Source: a virus. From it: a stretch of 28,873 nucleotides of DNA. The DNA lies in the IMG/VR virus record IMGVR_UViG_3300025671_000371, positions 1 to 28,873 of that record, one strand, 5' to 3'. This document shows positions 9,611 through 16,941 of the stretch, in pieces. Positions within the stretch are counted from its first letter, which is position 1. Each line of letters opens with the position of its first letter. A model generated the notes under the pieces. That model was not told where the DNA came from and made no database searches. It saw nothing but the letters and a program-made list of their open reading frames with translations. Both the position numbers and the translations under genes were made by a program.

Positions 9611-9699
9611 ACCGTTAGCCATAGAGGGCGGTTACTTGTAGGTTATAGACCTACCGACTAATGGGTTCACCACGTAGTTGGGCCGAATGGTTATCCAAC
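9611..9699 (-). promoter_or_regulatory. Structured leader of the capsid gene (three hairpins)
   Basis: The 174 bases between the scaffold stop and the capsid ATG hold no convincing gene but three potential hairpins on the capsid transcript. They are 9677-9699 (GTTGG/CCAAC with an inner CC/GG pair), 9638-9654 (perfect GTAGGT, loop of 5, ACCTAC), and 9611-9632 (ACC/GGT plus GCC/GGC with a bulge). The segment is clearly richer in G+C than the AT-rich flanks, and an A/T-rich unstructured stretch follows up to the ribosome site. It may be a translational enhancer, processing site or small RNA. Not a recognisable tRNA. Confidence 0.45.
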
Positions 9700-9739
9700 A
9701 CTCTATTTGTAAACTAAAACAATAATTTATGCAAGCTTT

Positions 9740-10510
9740 TTAACTATTTGCTTCCATCCATTGTTTCTCAATACTCTGTCTCCAGGCTGCATCTGTTTTC
9801 CATCTAGGATCTGCAATGGCTTGTTCTAAGTCTAATTTAGATATTTGTGGAGTATTTACTACAGCATTAACAGGTATAGATTCATTGGTAATAGATTGAT
9901 GGTATTTTAAGAAAGCATTGATAGCAGGTGCGCTATTTAGAGTATTAGCTAGTGTATCTCTTTCATTGGGTGTAAGAGGTGCTTTAGTTAATAATCTTTC
10001 AGCCATAGCTATTTTTTCTTTAGCATTTGGTCCAAGCTTTTGCATTTCAGATTGCAAATCACGCTCTTGTTGTTCTGCAATATCTTTGGTTTGCGCAAAA
10101 ATCTGTTGTGTTAATTCATCAAAGGCTTTTTGACTAACACCGTTTTCTTTTGCCCACTCAGTGATAATAGCAAGTCCAGGATCTTCTGGATCTAAGCCAT
10201 CCTCAACCAACGCTTCAATGTTGTAATCACCATCTGGAGCCTTGTGCTTTCCTGAGCGGAATTGCTTTTCGAGTTCGTTGTAGCTTTTGGCGAGCTTTTC
10301 GATGTCTGGACCTTCTTCACCCCAGAACTTTTCTGGGTAGTAGTCAGGTCTTTCGATTTTTTCATTTTCTTCTTGGTTGTTTTCTTGATTGCTGTCATCA
10401 GCTTTTACCTCCTCATATACAGGAATAGGTGCTTCTTCTTGAGAATCGTTATCTACTTCCTGTGGGTTTACTAATCTTTCTTCTTGTTCTTGTACTTGTT
10501 CTTCAGACAT
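9740..10510 (-). CDS. Scaffolding protein (256 aa)
   Basis: The first 55 residues are very acidic and rich in Gln, Glu and Asn (EEQVQEQEERLVNPQEV), followed by a short motif YYPEKFWGEEGPDIEKLAKS and a helical body. This is the usual make-up of scaffolding proteins in T7-like phages, where YPEKFW and ELEKQF-type segments recur. It would guide capsid assembly and leave the prohead before or during DNA packaging. The C-terminal part (DPRWKTDAAWRQSIEKQWM) is the likely coat-binding helix. The gene lies directly upstream of the capsid gene and overlaps the preceding Bbp19-like gene by 8 bases. Confidence 0.9.
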   Translation of the reverse strand: MSEEQVQEQEERLVNPQEVDNDSQEEAPIPVYEEVKADDSNQENNQEENEKIERPDYYPEKFWGEEGPDIEKLAKSYNELEKQFRSGKHKAPDGDYNIEALVEDGLDPEDPGLAIITEWAKENGVSQKAFDELTQQIFAQTKDIAEQQERDLQSEMQKLGPNAKEKIAMAERLLTKAPLTPNERDTLANTLNSAPAINAFLKYHQSITNESIPVNAVVNTPQISKLDLEQAIADPRWKTDAAWRQSIEKQWMEANS

Positions 10511-10766
10511 TGCTACTCCTTTCTAATCTTTTTTCAATCATTCTTACAATTTCCATTGCACCTGAACGTGCATATCCCAAACTGGGATCTTCGCCAGGCG
10601 ACCAACTAGGTCTATCAATGGTAATACTTCTAAGGTGATTTAGGACTTTTTGTCCTTCGGGTGATTTAAAAACTTTACCGTATAGGATATCTATATCGTC
10701 TGCTTTAGGTTTATCAACTAAACCGGGAACCAGACTTTCCCATCCTTCCCATCCTTCCTCTGCCAT
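10503..10766 (-). CDS. Bbp19-like small phage protein (87 aa)
   Basis: The pattern VFKSPEGQKVLNHLR, then a proline-rich stretch with WSPGEDPS, then ARSGAMEIVRMIEKRL corresponds to the Bbp19-like family found between portal and scaffold genes of many podoviruses. The function of that family is not established; a structural or assembly role is likely from context. The gene lies 11 bases after the portal gene and overlaps the scaffold start by 8 bases, so expression is coupled to it. The N-terminus is Trp- and Glu-rich (AEEGWEGWESLVPG). The frame is secure and family assignment is from memory of the motif. Confidence 0.75.
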   Translation of the reverse strand: MAEEGWEGWESLVPGLVDKPKADDIDILYGKVFKSPEGQKVLNHLRSITIDRPSWSPGEDPSLGYARSGAMEIVRMIEKRLERSSNV

Positions 10767-10777
10767 AGTTTTTTAGC

Positions 10778-12319
10778 TTATGCCCCTCCTTGTGTTGGTG
10801 CTACTTGTTGTTGCTGTTGCATCATTTCTTGCAACTGCGCCATTGCTTGTTGTTGTTCTTCTTGTGTTGCTAACAATCCTTGGTCAATACCTAATTGTGC
10901 AGCAACAAACTGTAAGATCCTTGGAACGCTTAATGTTAATTGTCCTTGTGTACCCATGCTGTTTGCTATTTGCATATATTGTATAACGTCATTAACTTCT
11001 TGTAATTTCTGGGCCTGGGCTAATGGTGATACAGGTGTAACTTTAACTTCAACACCATCTACTTTTAACGGTAGATCTATAACACCTTGTTGATCCATAA
11101 CAAATAAAGTTCTTGAAACAATAGGAATCATGGTTTCAGTAATCAATCGACCAAAGGCAGAACCTAGATTGGTTGCTAATTCTCTGGTTCTTTCTGCAAT
11201 TTCAGTAGCAGATCTAGCACTCATGTTGTCTGGTGGCAAGGTATCATCCATAAGAATCTTTTTAATATTCATACGTAGATCATTAATAACAATCTGACTA
11301 ATATTAAAATCACCTGCTCTTGGTAAGGGTGCTAATGATGGACCTTGAGGACCACCGTTTCTAGCAACACTGATAATTGCACCTGGTTGAATCTTAACAT
11401 TCTGTGGATTAAGTACGCCATCGTCTGATGCAAGATAAACACCAGCAATAGATAGGCTTGCATTTTTAAGAACAAGCTCTACGGTTTTGTTTAGTGTTTT
11501 AATATCTGGTATTGCAGTAACCAAAGGACCACGACCATAGACTTCACCTGCTACTTTCATGTACCTGGCTACAACAAAAGGACTGGACTTCATGTATTTA
11601 AAATACAGTTCTTGTGATTTAGCTGGCCATATAACGTGATAACAATATTGTCCTGATTCATTATCGTAAATGACACAATCAATCAGATCTACATCTTGCT
11701 CTGGTCTATTATTAATAACTTCTTGCAGTTGTGGGCTGATGGTTGCATCAGGAAACTCAACAGGAATACTCTCTGCTTTTAATCTTAGTTTACGATAAAC
11801 ATTATCAACCGTACCGTTAGCACCTTCTTCAATAGCAATAAGGTATTGAGGTATGGCAGTAAATCTAACGGGTGTTGTTTCATCTCCAGGAGTAATCATC
11901 ATTACGCCTGTACCTACAGCTAAGTCTAATAAAAACTCACCCATAGCTAAATCAAAGCTGGTCTGACGTAGTGTGTCAAATAATAGATCCGTATAGTTAT
12001 CTAAGATGGTTTGTGCTTGTTCTTTTTGACCTTGGGGGATCGCACTACCAGCTTCTAAACGACACCATTGTTTGTAAGGAGGAAACAGACCAGCCTGTAA
12101 CCTGTTTGCAAATCTTTGTGTAGCATGAACTGCTGTTGAGTCAAAGACTCTAAGCATCTTTCCTTTGCCTGCAACTTTACCTTCATAATATCCGCTATAC
12201 AGATTTCTTTGAGGTAGCGCAAATTCATAGCAATCCTCATAAATAGTTCGCCATTCATCTTTACGAGCTTGTGCTTTAGCTTCTCGTTGCATTATATTTT
12301 TTACATCTAATCTAGCCAT
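10778..12319 (-). CDS. Portal / head-tail connector protein, gp8-like (513 aa)
   Basis: Strong resemblance to T7-type head-tail connectors: an N-terminal segment with EDCYEFALPQRNLY, then FDSTAVHATQRFANRLQAGLFPP, and the later SARSATEIAERTRE motif of the crown/stem region. Length fits (T7 gp8 is 536 residues). The protein forms the dodecameric ring through which DNA is packaged and ejected. The C-terminus is Gln-rich (MMQQQQQVAPTQ), common for the barrel end in this family. The gene follows the 93-residue protein directly and precedes the Bbp19-like gene, the expected arrangement. Very confident. Confidence 0.95.
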   Translation of the reverse strand: MARLDVKNIMQREAKAQARKDEWRTIYEDCYEFALPQRNLYSGYYEGKVAGKGKMLRVFDSTAVHATQRFANRLQAGLFPPYKQWCRLEAGSAIPQGQKEQAQTILDNYTDLLFDTLRQTSFDLAMGEFLLDLAVGTGVMMITPGDETTPVRFTAIPQYLIAIEEGANGTVDNVYRKLRLKAESIPVEFPDATISPQLQEVINNRPEQDVDLIDCVIYDNESGQYCYHVIWPAKSQELYFKYMKSSPFVVARYMKVAGEVYGRGPLVTAIPDIKTLNKTVELVLKNASLSIAGVYLASDDGVLNPQNVKIQPGAIISVARNGGPQGPSLAPLPRAGDFNISQIVINDLRMNIKKILMDDTLPPDNMSARSATEIAERTRELATNLGSAFGRLITETMIPIVSRTLFVMDQQGVIDLPLKVDGVEVKVTPVSPLAQAQKLQEVNDVIQYMQIANSMGTQGQLTLSVPRILQFVAAQLGIDQGLLATQEEQQQAMAQLQEMMQQQQQVAPTQGGA

Positions 12320-12601
12320 TTACTTTGCCTTATTTCGTTTACTAATTGCAGCAGCCTTTGCTCTTGCATCTGCCTTAGACGAAGCACCCCAGGCCTGCAA
12401 AGACAAAAGCAATCTTGTTGGTCTGCCCTTGGAATCTCTTTCAGGCCCAGGATTGCCCGCCATTCGAGCCAGGAAGGAAGCTCGTCTGGGATTATCGCCT
12501 GACTTAACAGGAGGTTTTAAATTAGCACCTGTCGTTCTTTTAAAGTAAGCACGACCTGCCGCAGTCAAACCGCCTGATGGATTTTTATGTTCTTTCTTCA
12601 T
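12320..12601 (-). CDS. Small basic phage protein (93 aa), unknown function
   Basis: A compact, strongly basic protein containing KNPSGGLTAAGRAYFKRTTG, then ANLKPPVKSGDNPRRASFLARMAGNPGP and RPTRLLLSLQAWG. This pattern is familiar from small uncharacterised proteins in marine phages and myoviruses, where it is well conserved, but I cannot name a function. No signal peptide or membrane segment. The ATG at 12601 directly abuts the TAG of the upstream 45-residue gene, and its stop directly abuts the portal start, so it is embedded in the packaging/head operon. Nucleic-acid binding or a capsid interior role would suit its charge; both are guesses. Confidence 0.75.
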   Translation of the reverse strand: MKKEHKNPSGGLTAAGRAYFKRTTGANLKPPVKSGDNPRRASFLARMAGNPGPERDSKGRPTRLLLSLQAWGASSKADARAKAAAISKRNKAK

Positions 12602-12739
12602 CTAGTATTTTTTCTTTTTCTTTTTCATTTGTTTTTCTATACGTTGCATAGTTCCAAATATGTAGGCTTGCTTACGCTCACCTGTTAATCCTTGTTGCTC
12701 TGCGCTTAGTAATAAACGTCTATGTAATTTCTTAGGCAT
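12602..12739 (-). CDS. Small basic protein (45 aa), unknown function
   Basis: A short open frame from ATG at 12739 to TAG at 12602 fills exactly the space between two neighbouring genes. Its start overlaps the upstream stop as TAATG and its stop abuts the downstream ATG. The product begins MPKKLHRRLLLSAEQQGLTG and ends in a run of lysines followed by Tyr, so it is very basic, with a central segment that could be helical. No family is recognised. The tight fit at both ends is the main evidence that it is real; the lysine-rich end suggests nucleic-acid contact, but that is inference. Confidence 0.65.
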   Translation of the reverse strand: MPKKLHRRLLLSAEQQGLTGERKQAYIFGTMQRIEKQMKKKKKKY

Positions 12740-12912
12740 TATTTACTAAACAATAATCTTTTTTTCTTTGCAGTACGTGCTGACTTTCTAAAAGCATCAG
12801 CAGTAGGTGCGCCAGCTTCACCTGGTTTTCTCATCTTCTCGCCAGATCCTTCTGCTATTCTTTTACGTTTAGCATGGATATTAGCGTATAAACCTTTTCT
12901 TACTTTTTCCAT
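12739..12912 (-). CDS. Small basic phage protein (57 aa), conserved type
   Basis: The preferred start is ATG at 12912, preceded by GGAGAGG with a spacing of about 4 bases; an ATG at 12939 would add 9 residues but lacks a comparable site. The product has the segment KGLYANIHAKRKRI followed by GSGEKMRKPGEAGAPTADAF, a pattern I recognise from small proteins in many aquatic phages near the portal genes. Function is unknown. It is very basic and ends with KKKRLLFSK. It overlaps the 3' end of the proline-rich protein gene by 13 bases and its stop overlaps the next start. Confidence 0.75.
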   Translation of the reverse strand: MEKVRKGLYANIHAKRKRIAEGSGEKMRKPGEAGAPTADAFRKSARTAKKKRLLFSK

Positions 12913-13955
12913 CTTTCCTCTCCACCCATTGCTGTCCATCCTTCTTTTCTGTTTTGTTTAGCGGTAAATGCTTTCTCAGAATACTGAGGTGGTCTTTGAT
13001 AATCGGGTAGCAATCTGTATTCTTCAGGTACATCTTTCCAAGACGTTAATCCTTTTTCAACAGCAGAAACAATAGTTGCATCAGGTTTAGCAGTAGCAGT
13101 AGCGGGTGCTAATTTCCTTGGTGTTGGGAAAGCATATTTACCAAATAACATTCTAATACCGCCACGCCTTTTAACTTGACCACGATAAAATAGTTGTCTC
13201 CTTGCTTCTGTTTCCATTTCAGCAGCACGATCTGCTGTTTTTTGTAATATGTTTTCTATTTCTTGTTCTGATGGTGGTGTTGTACCTACACCCTCAACCA
13301 CTGCTTCTGGGGGTGGTGGACCTGCAACATATCTTGATGTAGTTTCTTGTGCTGCAATATTTTTTACAACCTCAGATAATCTATCATCAATAGGTAGCAC
13401 TGCTTTACCTGGCAATAAAGAAACATTAGATGATGCTTTTATTTCCTGATTTAAAATTGCTTTATCTAAAGCAGAAGAAGTTTTTAATCTATCACCAGGT
13501 CCCATATCAGCCATATCAGGTAACATACTTGCTCTGCCTTCAGCAGCAATATCTTGCACATAATTTGCTTTAGTTTGAATTAATGGTGGTGGTGGCTTTG
13601 GACCTATAAATGCAGGCTTGCCAACAGTAGATAAAGTTTCTGGTTGTACTTTTGTTGGGGTAGGTGCTGTTGGTGATTTTGCTTGTTGTGGCAAACGATC
13701 ACCTGGACCTACATCTGCTGCTATAGCTTCTGCTTTAATAATTTCTTTAGGCGGTATTGGTAATACTCGAGGAGCTGTCTTGGTAATTTGTACAGGTAAT
13801 TGTGTTTTAATTACAGGCTTTGTTGCTGTTTTGGTTACAGGAGCAGGAGCAGGTTTAGGAGCAGGTTTAGTTACCTTCTTAGTTGTCAGTGGTGTTCCAC
13901 GTGAAACAGATGTAGGTAATTTAATATCCTGGAATAAAAGTTTAGGTAAAGCCAA
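12900..13955 (-). CDS. Proline/lysine-rich low-complexity protein (351 aa), TTG start
   Basis: The frame begins at a TTG (13955) directly after the stop of the GNAT-like gene, with AGGA about 8 bases before it; no ATG occurs in frame until well inside, so the rare start is likely. Residues about 20-130 are rich in Pro, Thr, Lys and Ala. The phrase GPGDRL appears twice (VGPGDRL and MGPGDRL), with a weaker third version (IDDRL). The second half is more ordinary and contains AAEMETEARRQLFYRGQVKR, a probable helix. No domain is recognised. A flexible virion-associated or assembly protein is possible. Confidence 0.65.
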   Translation of the reverse strand: MALPKLLFQDIKLPTSVSRGTPLTTKKVTKPAPKPAPAPVTKTATKPVIKTQLPVQITKTAPRVLPIPPKEIIKAEAIAADVGPGDRLPQQAKSPTAPTPTKVQPETLSTVGKPAFIGPKPPPPLIQTKANYVQDIAAEGRASMLPDMADMGPGDRLKTSSALDKAILNQEIKASSNVSLLPGKAVLPIDDRLSEVVKNIAAQETTSRYVAGPPPPEAVVEGVGTTPPSEQEIENILQKTADRAAEMETEARRQLFYRGQVKRRGGIRMLFGKYAFPTPRKLAPATATAKPDATIVSAVEKGLTSWKDVPEEYRLLPDYQRPPQYSEKAFTAKQNRKEGWTAMGGEERWKK

Positions 13956-14441
13956 TTAATTTTTCCTATCTACAGTTCGGGCTAACATGAAGTAATCATT
14001 ACCTTCTGGTCCATAATTCTTCAAGGTACCCTCTATTTCAAAACCAATACTCTTGACAAAGCAAAGAGTTCTCTCATTGGGTACTGTAACCTGAATCTGT
14101 AAACGGTTCAAGCTAAAATCTTTTATAATGATATCAATAAGTTCTGATATTTTGCTCATGTGCGATATCAGAAACATATCATCATTGTCTGATGGCATCA
14201 TCCATAGCTCGCCTACACCCTGCCATAATAGCTGAACACCAAAGCAACAGAGGATATCTCCGTCAGATATGTAGGTGTATGATAGCCCATCATGGTTAAA
14301 GTTTGTTTTATGGTAGCCTTTGGCCAGGCTTTCTATGTATCGGCTCTCGTATTGCGCAATATTGACGTTTTCTAAATGTCTTTCTCTAAAGGGTAGGATT
14401 TGGAAGTCAGGATGAATTACAGTATTTTTTAATAGTTCCAT
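13956..14441 (-). CDS. GNAT-like acetyltransferase-fold protein (161 aa)
   Basis: The order of elements fits a GCN5-type N-acetyltransferase fold: early strand (FQILPFRERHLENV), a central pair of strands (CCFGVQLLWQGVGELWMM), a helix, and the C-terminal strand-helix-strand with RLQIQVTVPNERTLCFVKSIGFEIEGTL. The NERTLCFVKSIGFE segment matches the acetyl-CoA binding end of GNAT proteins. T7-like phages have such GNAT-like proteins near virion genes (the gp13/DUF2833 type), where an assembly role rather than catalysis has been proposed. No substrate can be named. It starts at the terminase large-subunit stop with a one-base overlap. Confidence 0.75.
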   Translation of the reverse strand: MELLKNTVIHPDFQILPFRERHLENVNIAQYESRYIESLAKGYHKTNFNHDGLSYTYISDGDILCCFGVQLLWQGVGELWMMPSDNDDMFLISHMSKISELIDIIIKDFSLNRLQIQVTVPNERTLCFVKSIGFEIEGTLKNYGPEGNDYFMLARTVDRKN

Positions 14442-15958
14442 TACATAATCTCAAAGTCAGTATCAGCAGTAAACATACCACCAGATGATTGATAAGATCC
14501 TCTGCGTAATCGTCTTTGTTCACCGCCACCTAACATGAGATAACCGAAAGCATCGCCTACGTGAGAATGTTCGTTCTTAACGGGTTGGTCTTTAAAGCGT
14601 TCTTGTCCAGCACCTAGGCTTTGTCGTTTAAAAAAGTAACCGCCAGATAATGATTTTCTCAGTCGCAAGCATTTTTTGTCAACAACTAATCCAGGTTTAC
14701 CATTAACTAATCGGTTCATGGGGCTGGCACCTGCTTCACGCCTAACTTGGAAAGCGTTACTGTCAGTAGGTTGTGCCTTAAATCCCAGGGATCGTAGATG
14801 GTCAAATGCAGTAACCTCATAGATCTCATCTCGTTTATTACCCGCAGGATCGCCCCATATTAAAATTTCTTGTTTGTTGTATTTTTGTGCAATGATGCTA
14901 AGTAGTTCTTGACCAAACCGTTCAAGTCCCATATCAAACGTAACCAGTTCATCTAAGATCTTCCATGCACCACTGGCAGTACGCTGACCAAAGATAGCCG
15001 CAGGCGTTAAACCAAAGTCAACACCAATCTGTACCGGGTAGTAAGGATCAACATCACAATTACCTGACATCAATTCATCATCGTATTCGGGCCACACAGG
15101 CCTTCCCTCTTGCACAAATGTATATTTGCCTTCTGCGTAGCACCGAATCCAATCTGCATTTTTACCGCCCAGTAATTGTTGGTAATAACCAGGAGGTAAG
15201 TTATTTCTGTTCTCTGCGTTTTGATTTATCTTCCACCATTTACCGCCACTGAATTGATAACCATTAGCTTCAGGATGGTCAGGTATTTCATCAGGGGTAG
15301 CAGGTAACACGCCACCGGGTTGTCTAAAGAATTGCCAAGCAAACTCACCTTTGATTGGTTCTTTCTCAGCTAGGGTATGCCACCAATGATCAGAATCAGG
15401 TGGGTTAGTGTCCATCCATATTCCGTACCAGGTAGGTCCACCGTCAGCTTTGGTAGGATATCTGCCTACCCTGTGGGTTAAACCGTCTATGACAGCTTTC
15501 GGTAACTCTCTGGCTTCATTACACCAGGCCCCGGTTACTTCTAAGGATAATAGTTTTCTAACGGACTGGGGGGTATCGAGAGCCAGGAATATAACTTCGC
15601 AATCTATTCCAGCAGCATCACCTCGGCTTGGGAGTTTTAGGTGGTGGGTGATTGGTGGTTGCCATCTCATACCGCCCCAGGTTGATTCAGGAAATAACTC
15701 TTGCCAGGTCTTTATGGTAGTTGTTCTAAGTTCGGGGTAGGTATTACGTACCACAACAAACCTTGTGTACCGTATCCCATCTCTGGGCGATGGCTTTTGT
15801 TTAACAGCACGCAACATAATCTCAGCAGCACAGCCATAAGATTTACCGCTACCCACAGGCCCCATAAGGCCACGTACAAAGCTTTCAGAGTTTAGAAACT
15901 TCCAAACCGTTGGGCTTTCAGAGAAGTCAAGGTTTAGACTGGGAACTTCGGTAGGCAT
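14441..15958 (-). CDS. terL: Terminase large subunit (505 aa)
   Basis: ATP-driven packaging motor and nuclease. A Walker A motif GPVGSGKS lies at residues 33-40. A Walker B-like strand with the catalytic acid follows (GAWCNEA, residues 143-149). The RNase H-like nuclease half shows IGVDFG (Asp about 314), WGDPAG (Asp about 370) and HSHVGDAFGY (Asp about 469). Length is normal for the podovirus type. The start lies inside the end of a small overlapping frame (15927-16142), and the small-subunit candidate is just upstream. The TSD-like C-terminal tail is short. Very confident. Confidence 0.95.
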   Translation of the reverse strand: MPTEVPSLNLDFSESPTVWKFLNSESFVRGLMGPVGSGKSYGCAAEIMLRAVKQKPSPRDGIRYTRFVVVRNTYPELRTTTIKTWQELFPESTWGGMRWQPPITHHLKLPSRGDAAGIDCEVIFLALDTPQSVRKLLSLEVTGAWCNEARELPKAVIDGLTHRVGRYPTKADGGPTWYGIWMDTNPPDSDHWWHTLAEKEPIKGEFAWQFFRQPGGVLPATPDEIPDHPEANGYQFSGGKWWKINQNAENRNNLPPGYYQQLLGGKNADWIRCYAEGKYTFVQEGRPVWPEYDDELMSGNCDVDPYYPVQIGVDFGLTPAAIFGQRTASGAWKILDELVTFDMGLERFGQELLSIIAQKYNKQEILIWGDPAGNKRDEIYEVTAFDHLRSLGFKAQPTDSNAFQVRREAGASPMNRLVNGKPGLVVDKKCLRLRKSLSGGYFFKRQSLGAGQERFKDQPVKNEHSHVGDAFGYLMLGGGEQRRLRRGSYQSSGGMFTADTDFEIM

Positions 15959-16142
15959 ACAATTTATTTTTAACGTATTGTTCTAATCTAAAATCTAAAG
16001 CGGATGTACCGTCTAGCTGTTTTGCTAGCCAGGTTGAATCTTTGTTCATATGGGCAAGGATATCTCTAATCGGTATCTTCGCTTCCAGTATCGCTTTGTT
16101 CAGATCCACTACTCTCGGATCCGTTATCTTCTTCAATTTCAT
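15927..16142 (-). CDS. Small protein overlapping terminase genes (71 aa), tentative
   Basis: A frame from ATG at 16142 to 15927 overlaps the terminase small-subunit candidate by 77 bases and the large-subunit start by 32 bases. The non-overlapping middle has no other gene, and the product looks protein-like, with IPIRDILAHMNKDSTWLAKQLDGT, which could be a small helix-turn-helix. The ribosome site at the ATG is weak (AAGGA about 13 bases upstream); a GTG in the same frame about 30 bases further in is an alternative start. It may be a DNA-recognition partner of the terminase. Start and function uncertain. Confidence 0.5.
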   Translation of the reverse strand: MKLKKITDPRVVDLNKAILEAKIPIRDILAHMNKDSTWLAKQLDGTSALDFRLEQYVKNKLYAYRSSQSKP

Positions 16143-16521
16143 AGGTTGTCGTTGGTCCTTTCATGTTAATCCCAACAATGCTGGGTTTATCTTCGTTCTT
16201 TTCTACGTCCAACATACCTGATGCTTTAGCTAAGACTCTTAGTACAGCCACCTTATCAAACATCTCAATGGTTACCCCATCCTTTGTTGCGCTGATACGT
16301 TTAATGGCTCTTAAAGCGTGTTCAGGTATTTGGTCTAATGGTTTAACGGTTCCATCTAAATTAACAATATCGGTAATATTTGCAGTACCCAAGCTAAGTA
16401 ATTCGGCAGCCACAGCTTCTTTATGCTGATGTAACGTCTCGGACCTACCAATCCTGCGTTGTACCATACGTACACCACCGAATCTACCTAGCGGGGGAAT
16501 CTTTGTACTGGATCTAGCCAT
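16066..16521 (-). CDS. terS: Terminase small subunit-like protein (151 aa)
   Basis: The protein lies immediately before the large terminase. It begins with a basic segment, then a helix (LHQHKEAVAAELLSLGTANI), and then PEHALRAIKRISATKDGVTIEMFDKVAVLRVLAKASGML, which resembles the oligomerisation part of small terminase subunits (Terminase_2 type). The last 25 residues are rich in Ser, Asp and Glu. It would recognise the packaging site and regulate the motor. The basic N-terminus (RFGGVRMVQRRIGR) could be the DNA-binding arm. The assignment depends on position plus this C-terminal pattern. Confidence 0.7.
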   Translation of the reverse strand: MARSSTKIPPLGRFGGVRMVQRRIGRSETLHQHKEAVAAELLSLGTANITDIVNLDGTVKPLDQIPEHALRAIKRISATKDGVTIEMFDKVAVLRVLAKASGMLDVEKNEDKPSIVGINMKGPTTTYEIEEDNGSESSGSEQSDTGSEDTD

Positions 16522-16539
16522 GTACTAGTTATACCACAA

Positions 16540-16803
16540 TTAGAATGGAATATCGTCCTCGAATGGATCTGACTCTTGCGGTGAAGCAACAGGCTTTTCT
16601 GCACTGGCAGGTTTAGGTTTTTCTAATTTAAATTTTGCAAGTGGGCGATTAGCTGGATCGTCAGCATTACGTCTCCAACCAACAAACTTATAATCCACAC
16701 CGTCAATGTTAACGGTAGCATTAAAGTCAGGTTGCTCTGGTCTTTCTTTGTATTTGTTTTCCCAAATAACGATTTGATTTGTGTTGTCGTATTGTTCAGG
16801 CAT
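16540..16803 (-). CDS. Small protein with SSB-like acidic C-terminal tip (87 aa)
   Basis: The protein ends DPFEDDIPF, essentially the C-terminal tip of bacterial SSB (DDDIPF) that recruits host replication and repair proteins. The N-terminal 60 residues are compact and beta-rich (IVIWENKYKERPEQPDFNATVNIDGVDYKFVG split over several strands), much shorter than the OB fold of E. coli SSB. A Lys/Pro/Ala-rich linker (LEKPKPASAEKP) separates the two parts, as in SSB. It may be a mini single-strand binding protein or a decoy for the SSB interactome. It lies between the initiator and the terminase and has an AAGGAG ribosome site. Confidence 0.7.
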   Translation of the reverse strand: MPEQYDNTNQIVIWENKYKERPEQPDFNATVNIDGVDYKFVGWRRNADDPANRPLAKFKLEKPKPASAEKPVASPQESDPFEDDIPF

Positions 16804-16875
16804 TTAAAACTCCTTCCTAAATTAATTGAAACGATATCTTAACACTGTTTATGAAAAAACGGGAAAATATTTTTG

Positions 16876-16932
16876 TGAGGGGGAGTGATGATTAGATGAT
16901 GGGGTAGGGGGCAAGGGGTCTCTTTTTTTACT
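16876..16932. promoter_or_regulatory. G-run / C-rich spacer between initiator and late genes
   Basis: The 138-base gap 16804-16941 contains four runs of four or five G on the plus strand (16879-16883, 16901-16904, 16907-16911, 16915-16918), followed by a T-run at 16923-16929, striking in an AT-rich genome. On the minus-strand transcript the same stretch is C-rich and almost without G, the composition of Rho-utilisation sites, so Rho-dependent termination between the initiator and packaging genes is possible. The plus strand could instead form a G-quadruplex. No gene is seen in the gap. Confidence 0.4.
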
Positions 16933-16941
16933 TGGTTAAAA

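Noticed and set aside
9602-9622. Mini frame MANGVR in the capsid leader
   Set aside because: Six codons with no ribosome site; too short to call a leader peptide.
9638-9699. tRNA-like folding in the capsid leader
   Set aside because: No acceptor stem, anticodon arm or T-arm consensus could be assembled from the hairpins.
13618-13959. Plus-strand 113-residue Gly/Ala/Val-rich frame opposite the proline-rich protein
   Set aside because: Composition is what antisense of Pro/Thr/Lys-rich codons gives; no independent support.
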